Assembly (NCBI RefSeq): GCF_026015985.1
Contig: NZ_CP110389.1
Location: forward strand, 1,272,001 to 1,336,000
Reading direction: 5' to 3'
From: Rhodopseudomonas sp. P2A-2r
Lineage (GTDB): Bacteria; Pseudomonadota; Alphaproteobacteria; Rhizobiales; Xanthobacteraceae
Length of the DNA stretch: 64,000 nt
Below, in pieces: positions 20,088 to 28,589 of the stretch. The notes under the pieces were generated by a model that was given only the letters and a program-made list of their open reading frames with translations, was not told the DNA's origin and ran no database searches. Each line of letters opens with the position of its first letter. Position 1 is the first letter of the stretch. A program made the translations under genes and the position numbers.

Positions 20088-20103
20088 TTGCCTGAATCTT
20101 GCA
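20088..20103 (+). promoter_or_regulatory. Candidate sigma-54 promoter of the amine oxidase operon
   Basis: TTGCCT-N5-TTGCA. The -12 half is perfect, the -24 half has TG for GG. It lies 37 bases before the ATG at 20140. Confidence 0.4.
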
Positions 20104-20139
20104 GAGCCACGGAAAGGAGCGAGGTGGTGGAGCTGATCG

Positions 20140-21339
20140 ATGCTGGATACGGCGATCGTTGGCGGCGGCTTAAGTGGCGTCGCGCTGGCGCGAAGTCTTT
20201 TGAGGCAGGGCAGATCCGTGGCCTTGTTCGAGGCGCGGGAGCGGCTCGGCGGCCGCATCCTGACGGTCGCGACCGCTGATACCGGAGCCAAGGTGGACCT
20301 CGGTCCGACGTGGTTCTGGCCCGATACGCAGCCTCTGATGAAGAACCTGGTCGCAGAACTCGGACTGGCCAGTATCCCGCAGCATGATGACGGTTCGTCG
20401 CTGCATCTGAGCGATCCCGACAAGGCGCCGGATCGCGTCGTCGGCAAACAGTTGCATGCTGGTGCGCGACGTCTGCCGGGAGGAATGGGGCAACTCATTG
20501 AGCTGATCGCCCGGGAGCTGCCGCCAGATCTCGTGTATCTCGATCATGTCCTGACCGAGGTCAGGGATTGCACCGACCACGTCGTGCTGACCTTTGGCAA
20601 TGGCGACGATATCGTCGAGGTCAGCGCGCGGCATGTCGTGCTCGCCGTTCCGCCGCGCTTGCTGGAGGAGGGGGTCCGTTTCACGCCGGCGCTCGATGAG
20701 GCCACGTTGGAGGCCATGCAGGGCTGCGCAACCTGGATGGCGGCGCAGGCCAAGGTGGTCTTCCCTTACAGCCGGGCTTTCTGGCGCGATGCCGGGCAAT
20801 CCGGCAATGCCTTCGTTACGCATGGGCAGGCAGTTGTCGGTGAGATATTCGACGCCTGTAACGGCGATGCAAGTTACGCAGCGCTGGGCGGGTTCCTCGC
20901 TCTGTCGCCGGATATGCGCGCCAGTTTCAGCGCCGGGCTGCCGCTGCTGATGACCAGCCAGATGGTACAGGTTTTTGGATCCATGCTCGAACCGGCGGAA
21001 CAGCTCTACCAGGATTGGGCAAACGAGACCTTTACCTGCAGTGCACGAGATCGCGCCTCGCCCGCCAGCGAATACGCATTTGCCGTCAACCCAATGCTGC
21101 GACGGCCGCAATGGGATGGCAGGTTGTATCTGGCGGGCGCGGAGACGGCAGCGACGGGGGCGGGCTATCTCGAAGGCGCGCTGGAGGCTGCTAGGCGGGT
21201 GGATCTGTCGCTAAACCGCGGCTCGACCAAAGCGGCGGGCGGGGGCCTGACGCGTCGCCCTCCGACAACAGTCCGGCGTCAATCAACGCAACCAGTCTTG
21301 CCCGGTTTTCCAAGTGGGTGTTCGAGCAGCAGAATGTGA
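20140..21339 (+). CDS. Flavin-containing amine oxidase family protein
   Basis: FAD oxidoreductase. The N-terminal dinucleotide fold is TAIVGGGLSGVALARSLLRQG, followed by the ERLGGRILT motif; the C-terminal FAD part is LYLAGAETAATGAGYLEGALEAA. Substrate unknown. As read, it ends in unnatural residues after RGSTKAAGGG. If one G is restored in the five-G run at 21241-21245 the frame joins a coding stretch (PDASPSDNSPASINATSLARFSKWV) that runs into the next gene, giving one protein of about 550 residues. First gene before the Rieske ferredoxin. Confidence 0.85.
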   Translation: MLDTAIVGGGLSGVALARSLLRQGRSVALFEARERLGGRILTVATADTGAKVDLGPTWFWPDTQPLMKNLVAELGLASIPQHDDGSSLHLSDPDKAPDRVVGKQLHAGARRLPGGMGQLIELIARELPPDLVYLDHVLTEVRDCTDHVVLTFGNGDDIVEVSARHVVLAVPPRLLEEGVRFTPALDEATLEAMQGCATWMAAQAKVVFPYSRAFWRDAGQSGNAFVTHGQAVVGEIFDACNGDASYAALGGFLALSPDMRASFSAGLPLLMTSQMVQVFGSMLEPAEQLYQDWANETFTCSARDRASPASEYAFAVNPMLRRPQWDGRLYLAGAETAATGAGYLEGALEAARRVDLSLNRGSTKAAGGGLTRRPPTTVRRQSTQPVLPGFPSGCSSSRM

Positions 21340-21794
21340 CGTTCGATACCTATCGTCACCGCCTCAACCAGAATCTTGCGGTCCAGCAGAGAGAGCAGCT
21401 GACCCAGCACGCGCTTCTCGAAGCGATGGAAGACCTGTTCGACGATGCGCTCAAAATGCTGGAAGCGTTACCCTTCGCGATGAGCGCGGTGCCAGTTGAA
21501 CGTGGCAGATCGCCTTTGACGCCGGAGATTCAGCAGCCGTTCGGCATTCTCATGCGGTCGGTGTTCGACGATGTCGTCGCCTTCAACCGGACGTCGTGCG
21601 CGCTGTCGAACTTTCCCGACGAGCATCACCTGTCCCAGGAATACCGCCAGGTTATCCTGGGCGACATCGCTGCGGCCTGGCTGGAGTTCTCGCTCGCTGC
21701 CAACCGCCTGCTGGTCGCGAAGGCCAGTTCGGGCGGTCACCGCCCCAGGTCAGTGGCTCTCACAAGCGTTTCGTCACGAAGGAGGCCAATATGA
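21318..21794 (+). CDS. Unknown helical protein, or C-terminal part of the amine oxidase
   Basis: 158 residues from GTG 21318, overlapping the previous stop. Helical, starting FEQQNVTFDTYRHRLNQNL, without cofactor motifs. Convincing protein sequence continues upstream of the GTG in this frame as far as about 21246 with no start codon. That suggests it is the C-terminal domain of the amine oxidase, separated by a lost G. Its stop overlaps the Rieske start (ATATGA). Confidence 0.65.
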   Translation: MFEQQNVTFDTYRHRLNQNLAVQQREQLTQHALLEAMEDLFDDALKMLEALPFAMSAVPVERGRSPLTPEIQQPFGILMRSVFDDVVAFNRTSCALSNFPDEHHLSQEYRQVILGDIAAAWLEFSLAANRLLVAKASSGGHRPRSVALTSVSSRRRPI

Positions 21795-22198
21795 CCGATC
21801 ATGTCGCCTATGCGATTTGCGGGATGAACGAGATACCGAGCCAGAAGGCGAGAGGGTTTCATCTGATGATCGTGGCTGAAGACGGTAGCCACAAGCCTTG
21901 GCCGATCATCGTGGTGCGCTGGGGCAGGCAGGTATTCGGCTATCTCAACAGGTGTCCGCATGACGGGGGCAATCTCGATTGGGAGCGAAACCAGTTTCTC
22001 GACCAGAATGGCACCCGGCTCATGTGCGGCAAGCACGGTGCAACCTTCGAACTGGGGACCGGCAAATGTGTCGACGGCCCGTGTAAGGGAAAGAACCTGA
22101 CGCCGGTGGCACTGACGGTGCTCGACAACGACATCTGCGTTACCGGTGTAACCCTGATCGAAGATGAAGATGTCGAGTCCAACAAGGTGGAGGCCTGA
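21791..22198 (+). CDS. Rieske-type [2Fe-2S] ferredoxin 1
   Basis: 135 residues. The Rieske ligands are C-P-H in NRCPHDGGNLDW and C-x2-H in LMCGKHGATFEL, followed by GKCVDGPCKGKNL. ATG 21791 lies five bases after GGAGG. It probably passes electrons to or from the flavin amine oxidase encoded before it. A paralogue lies at 33064. Single Rieske domain with no signal peptide, hence cytoplasmic. Confidence 0.9.
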   Translation: MTDHVAYAICGMNEIPSQKARGFHLMIVAEDGSHKPWPIIVVRWGRQVFGYLNRCPHDGGNLDWERNQFLDQNGTRLMCGKHGATFELGTGKCVDGPCKGKNLTPVALTVLDNDICVTGVTLIEDEDVESNKVEA

Positions 22199-22231
22199 CC
22201 CGAGGCGTTCGAGAACGGAGATGAGAGACGC

Positions 22232-22846
22232 TTAGACCGGACGGTTTTCGTTGCGGTTCTTGACCGGCTCCATGCGGGTCACGCCTTCTTCGAAGGTGAT
22301 GACGTCGTATTCTTCGTTGAAGCCCATGGCCGCGTCGAGCAGGTAGTCGAGCTTTCCGGCGGTGTTGAGCTTTTTCACGTCGTTCTTGTCGATGCTCATC
22401 AGATCCATCATCTCCTTCCACACGGTCGATTCATCGCAAGGCAGCACGAAGAAGGTCACACCGCGAAGGCTGACACGGTACTTGGCCAGCAGATCGATGT
22501 TGTTGCAGAAGATAAAGTAGGTGCCGCCCGGCGAAAGCAGGCCGTCCAACACGGCAGAAACCACATCGAGATAGGCGAAGGAGTGGATATATCCGACGAG
22601 AATCGGAATCGTGGCGTCGTCCTGCTGCACCACGGTCAGGACTTGCTCGACCGAAAACTCCGGCGGGCGCTTTTCGTCAGCGAGTTGGGTCTGGAACTTG
22701 AGCGCGATATCGCCCCTGAAGCCAAACCGGCCTAGTTTCGTTGTCGGTCCTTTGAAAACGGCATTGAGCAGACGTCCTTCCCGGTCCAGCCGGCCGAGGG
22801 CGGTGGTCTCGATCGACGTGGGCGCACTCATCTCAATCGTCGTCAT
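22232..22846 (-). CDS. Unknown nif-island protein, 204 aa
   Basis: ATG 22846 follows GGAGATG. The protein has a central alternating strand/helix region (ATIPILVGYIHSFAYLDVVSAVL, GGTYFIFCNNIDLLAKYRVSL, GVTFFVLPCDEST) and a helical, charged C-terminus. Two isolated cysteines, no known motif. I cannot name a family. It is divergent from the iscA-nifUS operon and has its own sigma-54 promoter (22903-22918), so it is probably made under nitrogen-fixing conditions. Confidence 0.8.
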   Translation of the reverse strand: MTTIEMSAPTSIETTALGRLDREGRLLNAVFKGPTTKLGRFGFRGDIALKFQTQLADEKRPPEFSVEQVLTVVQQDDATIPILVGYIHSFAYLDVVSAVLDGLLSPGGTYFIFCNNIDLLAKYRVSLRGVTFFVLPCDESTVWKEMMDLMSIDKNDVKKLNTAGKLDYLLDAAMGFNEEYDVITFEEGVTRMEPVKNRNENRPV

Positions 22847-22902
22847 CTAACATCTCCGGTTTCGTATAAAGCGCGACGAGACGCCGCTGCCGCAAGCCGC
22901 TA

Positions 22903-22918
22903 TGCAAATTGTCTGCCG
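22903..22918 (-). promoter_or_regulatory. sigma-54 promoter of the 204-aa unknown gene
   Basis: Minus strand CGGCAG-N5-TTGCA with correct GG-N10-GC spacing, 57 bases before the ATG. Confidence 0.65.
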
Positions 22919-23034
22919 GTTAGGAGCGGTCGCTGTTGGTTGCCAAGTCGTGTTCGAGCGTTGCGCGATCTTCCGTGGCATCGATCTCAGCCCGACGACG
23001 GCGTCTGTCAACGCCGGACTGCGGCAAGCCATCC

Positions 23035-23050
23035 TGTCGGAAACCTGACA
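23035..23050. promoter_or_regulatory. NifA site shared by the 204-aa gene and the iscA-nifUS operon
   Basis: Perfect TGT-N10-ACA, 60 bases upstream of the rightward -24 and 117 bases upstream of the leftward -24. The rest of the 320-base gap holds no other recognisable element. Confidence 0.75.
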
Positions 23051-23109
23051 CGCGTCGCAAAGCCAACAGCGCGCACGCGATATCTAAACAATATCAGCAG
23101 GTTAATAGA

Positions 23110-23125
23110 TGGCATAGGTCTTGCC
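23110..23125 (+). promoter_or_regulatory. sigma-54 promoter of iscA-nifU-nifS-nifT
   Basis: TGGCAT-N5-TTGCC, 43 bases before the iscA-like ATG. Confidence 0.75.
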
Positions 23126-23167
23126 AGTTAATAGCTCGAAAGTCCCGTGGAAGCGAGAGAGCGAGCG

Positions 23168-23488
23168 ATGATCAATCTGACCGACAGCGCACTCAACGCG
23201 GTGCGCAACGCGATATCGGCAGCTGACAAGCCGGTCGACGGCCTGCGCATCATGGTCGAGGCGGGTGGCTGCGCAGGCTACAAATACAATATGGGTCTCG
23301 TCGACGCCATCGATCCCGACGACACCGTGATCGAACGCGATGGCGTACGGGTGTTTGTCGACATGAAAAGCCACGAATACCTGGCCGGCACCACCATTGA
23401 TTTCGTGGTGGCGCTCGAGGGATCGGGATTCACTTTCGAGAATCCTAACGCCAAGGCGAGCTGCGGTTGCGGCAAGTCATTCGCCTGA
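23168..23488 (+). CDS. IscA/HesB-type Fe-S carrier 1
   Basis: A-type carrier of 106 residues. Three conserved cysteines: one in EAGGCAGYKYNM and two in the C-terminal CGCGKSF. These proteins hold and deliver Fe-S clusters or iron. ATG 23168 follows GCGAGCG; the open frame upstream lies over the promoter. First gene of the nifU-nifS operon, so its likely job is the NifUS route. Confidence 0.9.
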   Translation: MINLTDSALNAVRNAISAADKPVDGLRIMVEAGGCAGYKYNMGLVDAIDPDDTVIERDGVRVFVDMKSHEYLAGTTIDFVVALEGSGFTFENPNAKASCGCGKSFA

Positions 23489-23520
23489 GACGCTGACGCG
23501 ATCGATTTTTGAGGTCTGTT

Positions 23521-23829
23521 ATGGAAGAAGGCCGGGCCATGCTGGTTGAACCAGAAGTTATGAAGCAGGCGCCGTCGCAGGATGACGAGCGCAGCCGGAT
23601 CATCAGGGCGGTGATCGAGGAAATTCGTCCGAACCTGCAGCGTGACGGAGGCGATTGCCAGCTGATCGAAATCGACGGCAACAAGATCATGGTCAGGCTC
23701 ACGGGCGCCTGCGTGTTCTGCAAATTGAGCAGTGCCACACTCGAGGGCATCCAGTCCAAGGTGGTGGAGAGGCTCGGCGAGCTTGTTCGCATTATCCCGG
23801 TCGCAGGAGCCGCGAAACCGCGGCATTAG
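23521..23829 (+). CDS. nifU: NifU C-terminal-domain protein
   Basis: 102 residues matching only the C-terminal (Nfu) domain of NifU: IIRAVIEEIRPNLQRDGGDCQLIEIDG with the cluster-binding CVFC pair. The N-terminal IscU-like and central ferredoxin domains of full NifU are absent, a common arrangement in rhizobia. It acts as Fe-S scaffold or carrier beside NifS. The ATG at 23521 is chosen over any upstream start. Confidence 0.9.
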   Translation: MEEGRAMLVEPEVMKQAPSQDDERSRIIRAVIEEIRPNLQRDGGDCQLIEIDGNKIMVRLTGACVFCKLSSATLEGIQSKVVERLGELVRIIPVAGAAKPRH

Positions 23830-23839
23830 AGGGGCGCCC

Positions 23840-25045
23840 GTGCGACCAGTCTATCTTGACAACAATGCGACCACGCGCACGGATCCTGCCGTGGTCGCGG
23901 CGATGTTGCCGTTCTTTTGCGATCAGTTTGGGAATGCCTCGTCATCCCACGCCTTTGGTAACGATGTCGCTGGTGCCCTTAGGCACGCGCGCAGAAGCCT
24001 GCAGGCGCTTCTGGGCGCGGCCTTCGATCATGAAATCGTCTTCACGTCCGGCGGAACCGAAGCCGACAATACCGCCATTCTGTCCGCGCTCGACAACCGG
24101 GATGGCCGCAACGAGATCGTGACGTCGGCAGTCGAGCATCCCGCCATCCTGACTCCGCTTGATTATCTTGAGCATGCGCGCGGGATCAAGGTGCATCGGA
24201 TCGGCGTCGATGCGCGCGGAGGGCTGGACATCGAAGCGTTCCGCCGGGCGCTTGGCCGACGTACTGCCATGGCCTCGGTGATGTCTGCCAACAACGAAAC
24301 CGGGACGCTGTTTCCGGTCGCGGAACTCGCTGAAATGGCGCATCGCGCCGGCGCGCTGTTCCACACCGATGCCGTGCAGGCCGTCGGCAAAGTGCCGCTC
24401 GACCTGAAAGCGACGCAGATCGATATGCTGTCGCTTTCGGGACACAAGCTACACGGTCCCAAAGGAATTGGAGCGATCTACCTGCGAAAGGGCACGCCGT
24501 TCAATCCGCTTATGCGCGGCGGCCCGCAGGAGCGCCGTCGGCGCGGGGGCACCGAGAACGTGCCGGGCATTGTGGGCCTGGGCAAGGCAGCCGAACTGGC
24601 GTTGTCGCTCATGCAGGGCGAGCAGGGCCGTGTCAGCGCCCTGCGTGACCATCTCGAGCGGGGCATCCTCGATCTCGGCCAATGCATGGTGTTGGGCGAT
24701 ACGGAGAACCGGCTGCCGAATACATCGAATATTGCATTCGAGCATCTCGAGGGCGAGGCCATTCTCCATCACCTCGGCAAGGCGAGTATCGCTGCCTCTC
24801 TCGGCTCGGCCTGTGCGTCCGGATCGATGGAGCCGTCGCATGTGCTGCGCGCGATGAATGTGCGGCCTTCGGCGCTGCGCGGTGCTATCCGCTTTTCGCT
24901 GTCGCGCGACAACACGATTGACGATGTCGCCCGCGTCCTCAGCCTGATGCCCGACATTGTCGCCAAGCTGAGGGCGCTGTCACCCTCTGCACGTACGCAG
25001 GCGCCAATGACGGCGAGCCTGTCCCCAGCCTCGGAACTTACCTGA
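23840..25045 (+). CDS. nifS: NifS cysteine desulfurase
   Basis: PLP enzyme providing sulfur for nitrogenase clusters; 401 residues. The start is GTG 23840 (RPVYLDNNATTRTDP), preceded by AGAGGGG; the open frame upstream overlaps nifU and is not coding. PLP lysine in LSGHKLHGPKG; catalytic cysteine in the long loop SLGSACASGSMEPSHVL, the group I NifS/IscS type. Overlaps nifT by one base. Confidence 0.95.
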   Translation: MRPVYLDNNATTRTDPAVVAAMLPFFCDQFGNASSSHAFGNDVAGALRHARRSLQALLGAAFDHEIVFTSGGTEADNTAILSALDNRDGRNEIVTSAVEHPAILTPLDYLEHARGIKVHRIGVDARGGLDIEAFRRALGRRTAMASVMSANNETGTLFPVAELAEMAHRAGALFHTDAVQAVGKVPLDLKATQIDMLSLSGHKLHGPKGIGAIYLRKGTPFNPLMRGGPQERRRRGGTENVPGIVGLGKAAELALSLMQGEQGRVSALRDHLERGILDLGQCMVLGDTENRLPNTSNIAFEHLEGEAILHHLGKASIAASLGSACASGSMEPSHVLRAMNVRPSALRGAIRFSLSRDNTIDDVARVLSLMPDIVAKLRALSPSARTQAPMTASLSPASELT

Positions 25046-25269
25046 TGAAAATCATGATTCGCCGCTCTCCTGAGACGGGCCTTTCCATTTACGTGCCCAA
25101 GAAGGATCTGGAAGAGCCGATTGTCGAATTCGAACATGAATCGCTGTGGGGTGGCTGGATCCGCATCGCCAACGGATGGGTGCTCGATCTGCCGCAAATG
25201 GCGGTTGGCACGTCGCTGCCGATCACGGTCAACGCGAAGAAGCGTGGCGGCCAAGAGAGTGAGGACTGA
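25045..25269 (+). CDS. nifT: NifT/FixU
   Basis: 74 residues. The conserved NifT core is MKIMIRRSPETGLSIYVPKKDLEEPIV followed by GGWIRIANGWVLDLP. Found only in nif clusters, with no proven essential role. One-base overlap with nifS before and with the SIR2-like gene after means tight coupled translation. Confidence 0.93.
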   Translation: MKIMIRRSPETGLSIYVPKKDLEEPIVEFEHESLWGGWIRIANGWVLDLPQMAVGTSLPITVNAKKRGGQESED

Positions 25270-26138
25270 TGAACGCTCCAATTTCCCCGATCGACTTCAT
25301 CAAACACGCGGATGCCGAAACAGCGCTGGCAAACTTAGCGATGCAATTGCGCGCGGGCAGCATCGTCCCCTATCTCGGCCCGGGCCTTGCCGACACCCTG
25401 AAGCCGCTCGCGCCGATGAATCCGGAAACCTTGGCGGCATTCTTCGGCACCAAAGTAGCGTTGCCGCGGCGTGCCAAGGGCAATGCCTGGGCGGCCGCGC
25501 AGCACATCGAGAGTTTCAAGCACCGCTCGACGGTCACTTCCCTGATGTCCGAGGCGTTTGCAACGCCGGTCGAGCCCACGGCCCTGCATCACTACCTCGC
25601 CACGCTGCAGCTGCCGATGATCGTCGATAGCTGGTATGATGGCGCGATGCGCACGGTGCTCTCCCAGCGCAGCGATTGGGGTGAAATCCAGGGCATCACC
25701 CGCGCCGGGATCGGCGAAGACCGCTGGTATCGATTCTATGACGCGGCAGGCGCCGAATCCGATCGTTCGGCTGCCAGCGGCTGGAAAACACTGCTTTACA
25801 AACCGCACGGCTCTATCACTCCGGTAAAGAATTTCCTGATTTCAGATGCCGACTATGTCGAGGTGCTGACCGAAATTGACATCCAGACACCGATCCCCGA
25901 TGCGGTGAAGGACCGACGCACCGAGCGCAGTTTTCTGTTCATCGGCTGTCGCTTCAACGACCAACTGCTGAGGACCTACGCGCGCCAGGTCACCAAGCGT
26001 TCATCGGCGTTGCACTACGTCATCGTCCAGCCTGAGACGCTGTCGAAGAACGAGGTCAAGTTCTTCGTCAGCCAGGGTTTGACACCCATCGCGACCCCGC
26101 TCGATCGGGCGGTGGAGGTTCTGCTCAGCGCAGCCTGA
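25269..26138 (+). CDS. SIR2-like domain protein linked to nifT
   Basis: 289 residues matching the SIR2_2 group: SIVPYLGPGLADTLKP in place of the usual GAG-type NAD loop, LYKPHGSITPVKNFLISDADY with the conserved histidine, and SFLFIGCRFNDQLLRTYARQ. SIR2-type proteins bind NAD+ as deacylases, NADases or ADP-ribosyltransferases. Overlap with nifT by one base makes it part of nifUST. Its substrate is unknown, and the altered glycine loop may mean reduced catalysis. Confidence 0.8.
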   Translation: MNAPISPIDFIKHADAETALANLAMQLRAGSIVPYLGPGLADTLKPLAPMNPETLAAFFGTKVALPRRAKGNAWAAAQHIESFKHRSTVTSLMSEAFATPVEPTALHHYLATLQLPMIVDSWYDGAMRTVLSQRSDWGEIQGITRAGIGEDRWYRFYDAAGAESDRSAASGWKTLLYKPHGSITPVKNFLISDADYVEVLTEIDIQTPIPDAVKDRRTERSFLFIGCRFNDQLLRTYARQVTKRSSALHYVIVQPETLSKNEVKFFVSQGLTPIATPLDRAVEVLLSAA

Positions 26139-26161
26139 AAAAGTTCGGCTTATCGCATAGT

Positions 26162-26188
26162 GCCCGGCGCCACCGGCGTTCTCCGGGC
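26162..26188 (+). terminator. Possible terminator after the SIR2-like gene
   Basis: Arms GCCCGG and CCGGGC around a 15-base loop, 23 bases after the stop. No T tract. Weak. Confidence 0.3.
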
Positions 26189-26253
26189 GCGCCATGCGTT
26201 GGCCTTCGCGATGAATTCATGACGCAGCCGTTTCAATAAGCGCGAACGCTGTC

Positions 26254-26269
26254 TGTAACGTTTCTAACA
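26254..26269. promoter_or_regulatory. NifA site upstream of nifB
   Basis: Perfect TGT-N10-ACA, 99 bases upstream of the nifB -24. Only regulatory sequence is seen in the 300 bases before nifB. Confidence 0.85.
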
Positions 26270-26367
26270 TCAACGAGATCATGTCGCTTGGCGGTGTTGG
26301 CAAAGCGACAGCCCCAAGAAAATTTCTAACTCATTGAAAAAGCGAAAAAATGCGGGGCCGTCCGCGG

Positions 26368-26383
26368 TGGCACGCGAGTTGCT
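26368..26383 (+). promoter_or_regulatory. sigma-54 promoter of the nifB operon
   Basis: Perfect TGGCAC-N5-TTGCT, 55 bases before the nifB ATG. Confidence 0.92.
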
Positions 26384-26438
26384 AATCTCTCCTATCGAGA
26401 TCTTCCCAATTCTGGATTGGCCAGCACGAGGAACGACC

Positions 26439-28001
26439 ATGCAAACGTCAGCACCGCACGAAGGTACCGCAGCCGGCAATATTGCGAACATTGAAAAGGT
26501 CATGCAGGTCGTCGCTGACCAAAAGGGTTGCGGAACGACGGGCGGTAGCGGCAAGGCGAGTTGCGGCTCCGCCGCGGGGCAGGGCGATCTGCCGACCGAG
26601 ATCTGGGAAAAGGTGAAGAACCACCCCTGCTATAGTGAAGAAGCCCATCATCACTATGCGCGTATGCACGTGGCGGTAGCACCGGCCTGCAACATCCAAT
26701 GCAACTACTGTAATCGCAAGTACGACTGCGCCAATGAATCGCGTCCCGGCGTGGTCAGCGAGAAGCTGACCCCGGAACAGGCGGCGAAGAAAGTTCTGGC
26801 GGTCGCCTCCACGATCCCGCAGATGACCGTGCTCGGCATCGCCGGCCCGGGCGATCCACTCGCCAATCCCGAAAAGACCTTCAAGACTTTCGAACTCATC
26901 GCCAAGACCGCGCCGGACATCAAGCTCTGCCTCTCCACCAACGGCCTGGCGCTGCCAGATCACGTCGACACCATTGCCGGCTTCAACGTCGATCACGTTA
27001 CCATCACCATCAATATGGTCGACCCCGAGATCGGGGCCAAGATCTATCCGTGGGTATTCTGGAAGCATAAGCGCTACACGGGCTTTGAGGCCGCCAAGCT
27101 GTTGACCGATCGCCAGTTGCTGGGTCTCGAAATGCTCACCGAGCGCGGCATCCTGTGCAAGGTCAACTCCGTGATGATTCCGGGGGTGAACGACAAGCAT
27201 CTGGTCGAAGTCAACCGAGCGGTTAAGTCCCGCGGAGCCTTCCTGCACAACATCATGCCGCTGATTTCCGCGCCCGAGCACGGCACCGTATTTGGCCTGA
27301 CCGGCCAGCGCGGACCCACGGCGCAGGAGCTGAAGGCGCTGCAGGATTCCTGCGAGGGCGAGATGAACATGATGCGGCATTGCCGGCAGTGCCGCGCCGA
27401 TGCCGTCGGACTGCTGGGCGAAGATCGCAGCGCGGAGTTCACCACCGACAAGATCATGGCCATGGAGGTCAACTACGACCTCGACAGCCGCAAGGCCTAC
27501 CAGGCCAAGGTGGAAGACGAGCGCGTTGCCAAAGTGGCAGCCAAGCAGGAAGAGCTGGAGACACTTGTCGGCGAGATGAGCGACATCAAGTTGCTGGTCT
27601 CGGTTGCCACCAAGGGCTCGGGCCTGATCAACGAGCATTTTGGCCATGCCAAGGAATTCCAGGTCTACGAACTGTCGACCGCCGGTGCGAAATTTGTCGG
27701 CCACCGTCGCGTCGATCTGTATTGCCAGGGTGGGTTTGGCGATGAGGAGAGCCTTGAGACGGTGATCCGCGCCATCAACGATTGTCACGCGGTATTCGTG
27801 GCCAAGATAGGCGGTTGCCCCAAGGCGGATTTGCAGGCCGCCGGCATTGAGCCTGTCGATCAGTTCGCCCACGAGTTCATCGAGAAATCGGCGATCGCCT
27901 GGTTCAAGTCCTACCTCGACAAGGTCAAGAGCGGCGAGATCGAGCACGTCGTACGCGGCGATGCCGAAATTCGTCAGGGCGCCCTGATCTCAGCCGCCTG
28001 A
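26439..28001 (+). CDS. nifB: NifB, radical SAM FeMo-cofactor core synthase
   Basis: Builds NifB-co, the carbide-containing 8Fe core of FeMo-co. 520 residues. Radical SAM motif C-x3-C-x2-C in [16 protein letters not shown] near residue 86, further ligands in [12 protein letters not shown], and a C-terminal NifX-like domain from about residue 385 ([24 protein letters not shown]). ATG 26439 follows GAGGAACG. The open frame upstream lies over the sigma-54 promoter and is not coding. First gene of a long accessory operon. Confidence 0.98.
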   Translation: MQTSAPHEGTAAGNIANIEKVMQVVADQKGCGTTGGSGKASCGSAAGQGDLPTEIWEKVKNHPCYSEEAHHHYARMHVAVAPACNIQCNYCNRKYDCANESRPGVVSEKLTPEQAAKKVLAVASTIPQMTVLGIAGPGDPLANPEKTFKTFELIAKTAPDIKLCLSTNGLALPDHVDTIAGFNVDHVTITINMVDPEIGAKIYPWVFWKHKRYTGFEAAKLLTDRQLLGLEMLTERGILCKVNSVMIPGVNDKHLVEVNRAVKSRGAFLHNIMPLISAPEHGTVFGLTGQRGPTAQELKALQDSCEGEMNMMRHCRQCRADAVGLLGEDRSAEFTTDKIMAMEVNYDLDSRKAYQAKVEDERVAKVAAKQEELETLVGEMSDIKLLVSVATKGSGLINEHFGHAKEFQVYELSTAGAKFVGHRRVDLYCQGGFGDEESLETVIRAINDCHAVFVAKIGGCPKADLQAAGIEPVDQFAHEFIEKSAIAWFKSYLDKVKSGEIEHVVRGDAEIRQGALISAA

Positions 28002-28031
28002 AGCCACGACAACCGACACCAGGAGCAATCG

Positions 28032-28256
28032 ATGACGCTGAAGATCGTAGCCTCGCAATGCACGAGTTGTTCGGCGTGCGAACCGGAGTGCCCCAATGTG
28101 GCCATCTCGGAGAAAAACGGAACCTTCGTGATCAACCCCAAGAAATGCACCGAGTGCATCGGGCATTTCGATACGCCGCAATGCACGGCGGTCTGCCCGG
28201 TCGACAATACCTGCGTAATCGACACGTCTCTCCCGCGCTATCAGCCACCAGCATAG
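28032..28256 (+). CDS. fdxN: 2[4Fe-4S] ferredoxin downstream of nifB
   Basis: 74 residues, paralogous to the ferredoxin at 1864. Clusters: [13 protein letters not shown] and [18 protein letters not shown]. The place directly after nifB is typical of FdxN, which supplies electrons for NifB-co synthesis. ATG 28032 follows CAGGAGC. Confidence 0.92.
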   Translation: MTLKIVASQCTSCSACEPECPNVAISEKNGTFVINPKKCTECIGHFDTPQCTAVCPVDNTCVIDTSLPRYQPPA

Positions 28257-28266
28257 GACCCGTCCG

Positions 28267-28575
28267 ATGAATTTCACCATGACTCCCGCCGCAACAAAGT
28301 TCATCCGCATGATGATCCGTGCCGACGGCGACGCCAACAGCGGGTTCCGGCTCGCCGTCAGCCCGGGCGGCTGCTCCGGTCTTGCCGCCGATATCAGCGT
28401 GCGCCGCGAGCCGGCACAAGGCGAGGCGGTGGTCGAGCGCGATGGCGTCAAACTGTTCCTGCCGCCGGAGAGCCGCATCCTGCTCTACGGCGTGACCATC
28501 GATTTCTCCGACACCCCGTCGCAGACGGGGCTGGTGTTCAAGGATCCGAAGCAGGTTTCCTGCGCGAGCCACTAG
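28267..28575 (+). CDS. HesB/IscA-type protein 2
   Basis: 102 residues, starting NFTMTPAATKFIRMMI with a conserved cysteine in SPGGCSGLAADIS. The C-terminal CGC of A-type carriers is reduced to one cysteine (KQVSCASH), so it may bind a cluster differently from the carrier at 23168. Lies ten bases after the ferredoxin in the nifB operon. Confidence 0.87.
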   Translation: MNFTMTPAATKFIRMMIRADGDANSGFRLAVSPGGCSGLAADISVRREPAQGEAVVERDGVKLFLPPESRILLYGVTIDFSDTPSQTGLVFKDPKQVSCASH

Positions 28576-28589
28576 ACGGGAGCCGTCGG

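Noticed and set aside
26334..26438. nifB start at 26334
   Set aside because: Would place coding sequence over a perfect -24/-12 promoter; ATG 26439 gives the usual NifB start.
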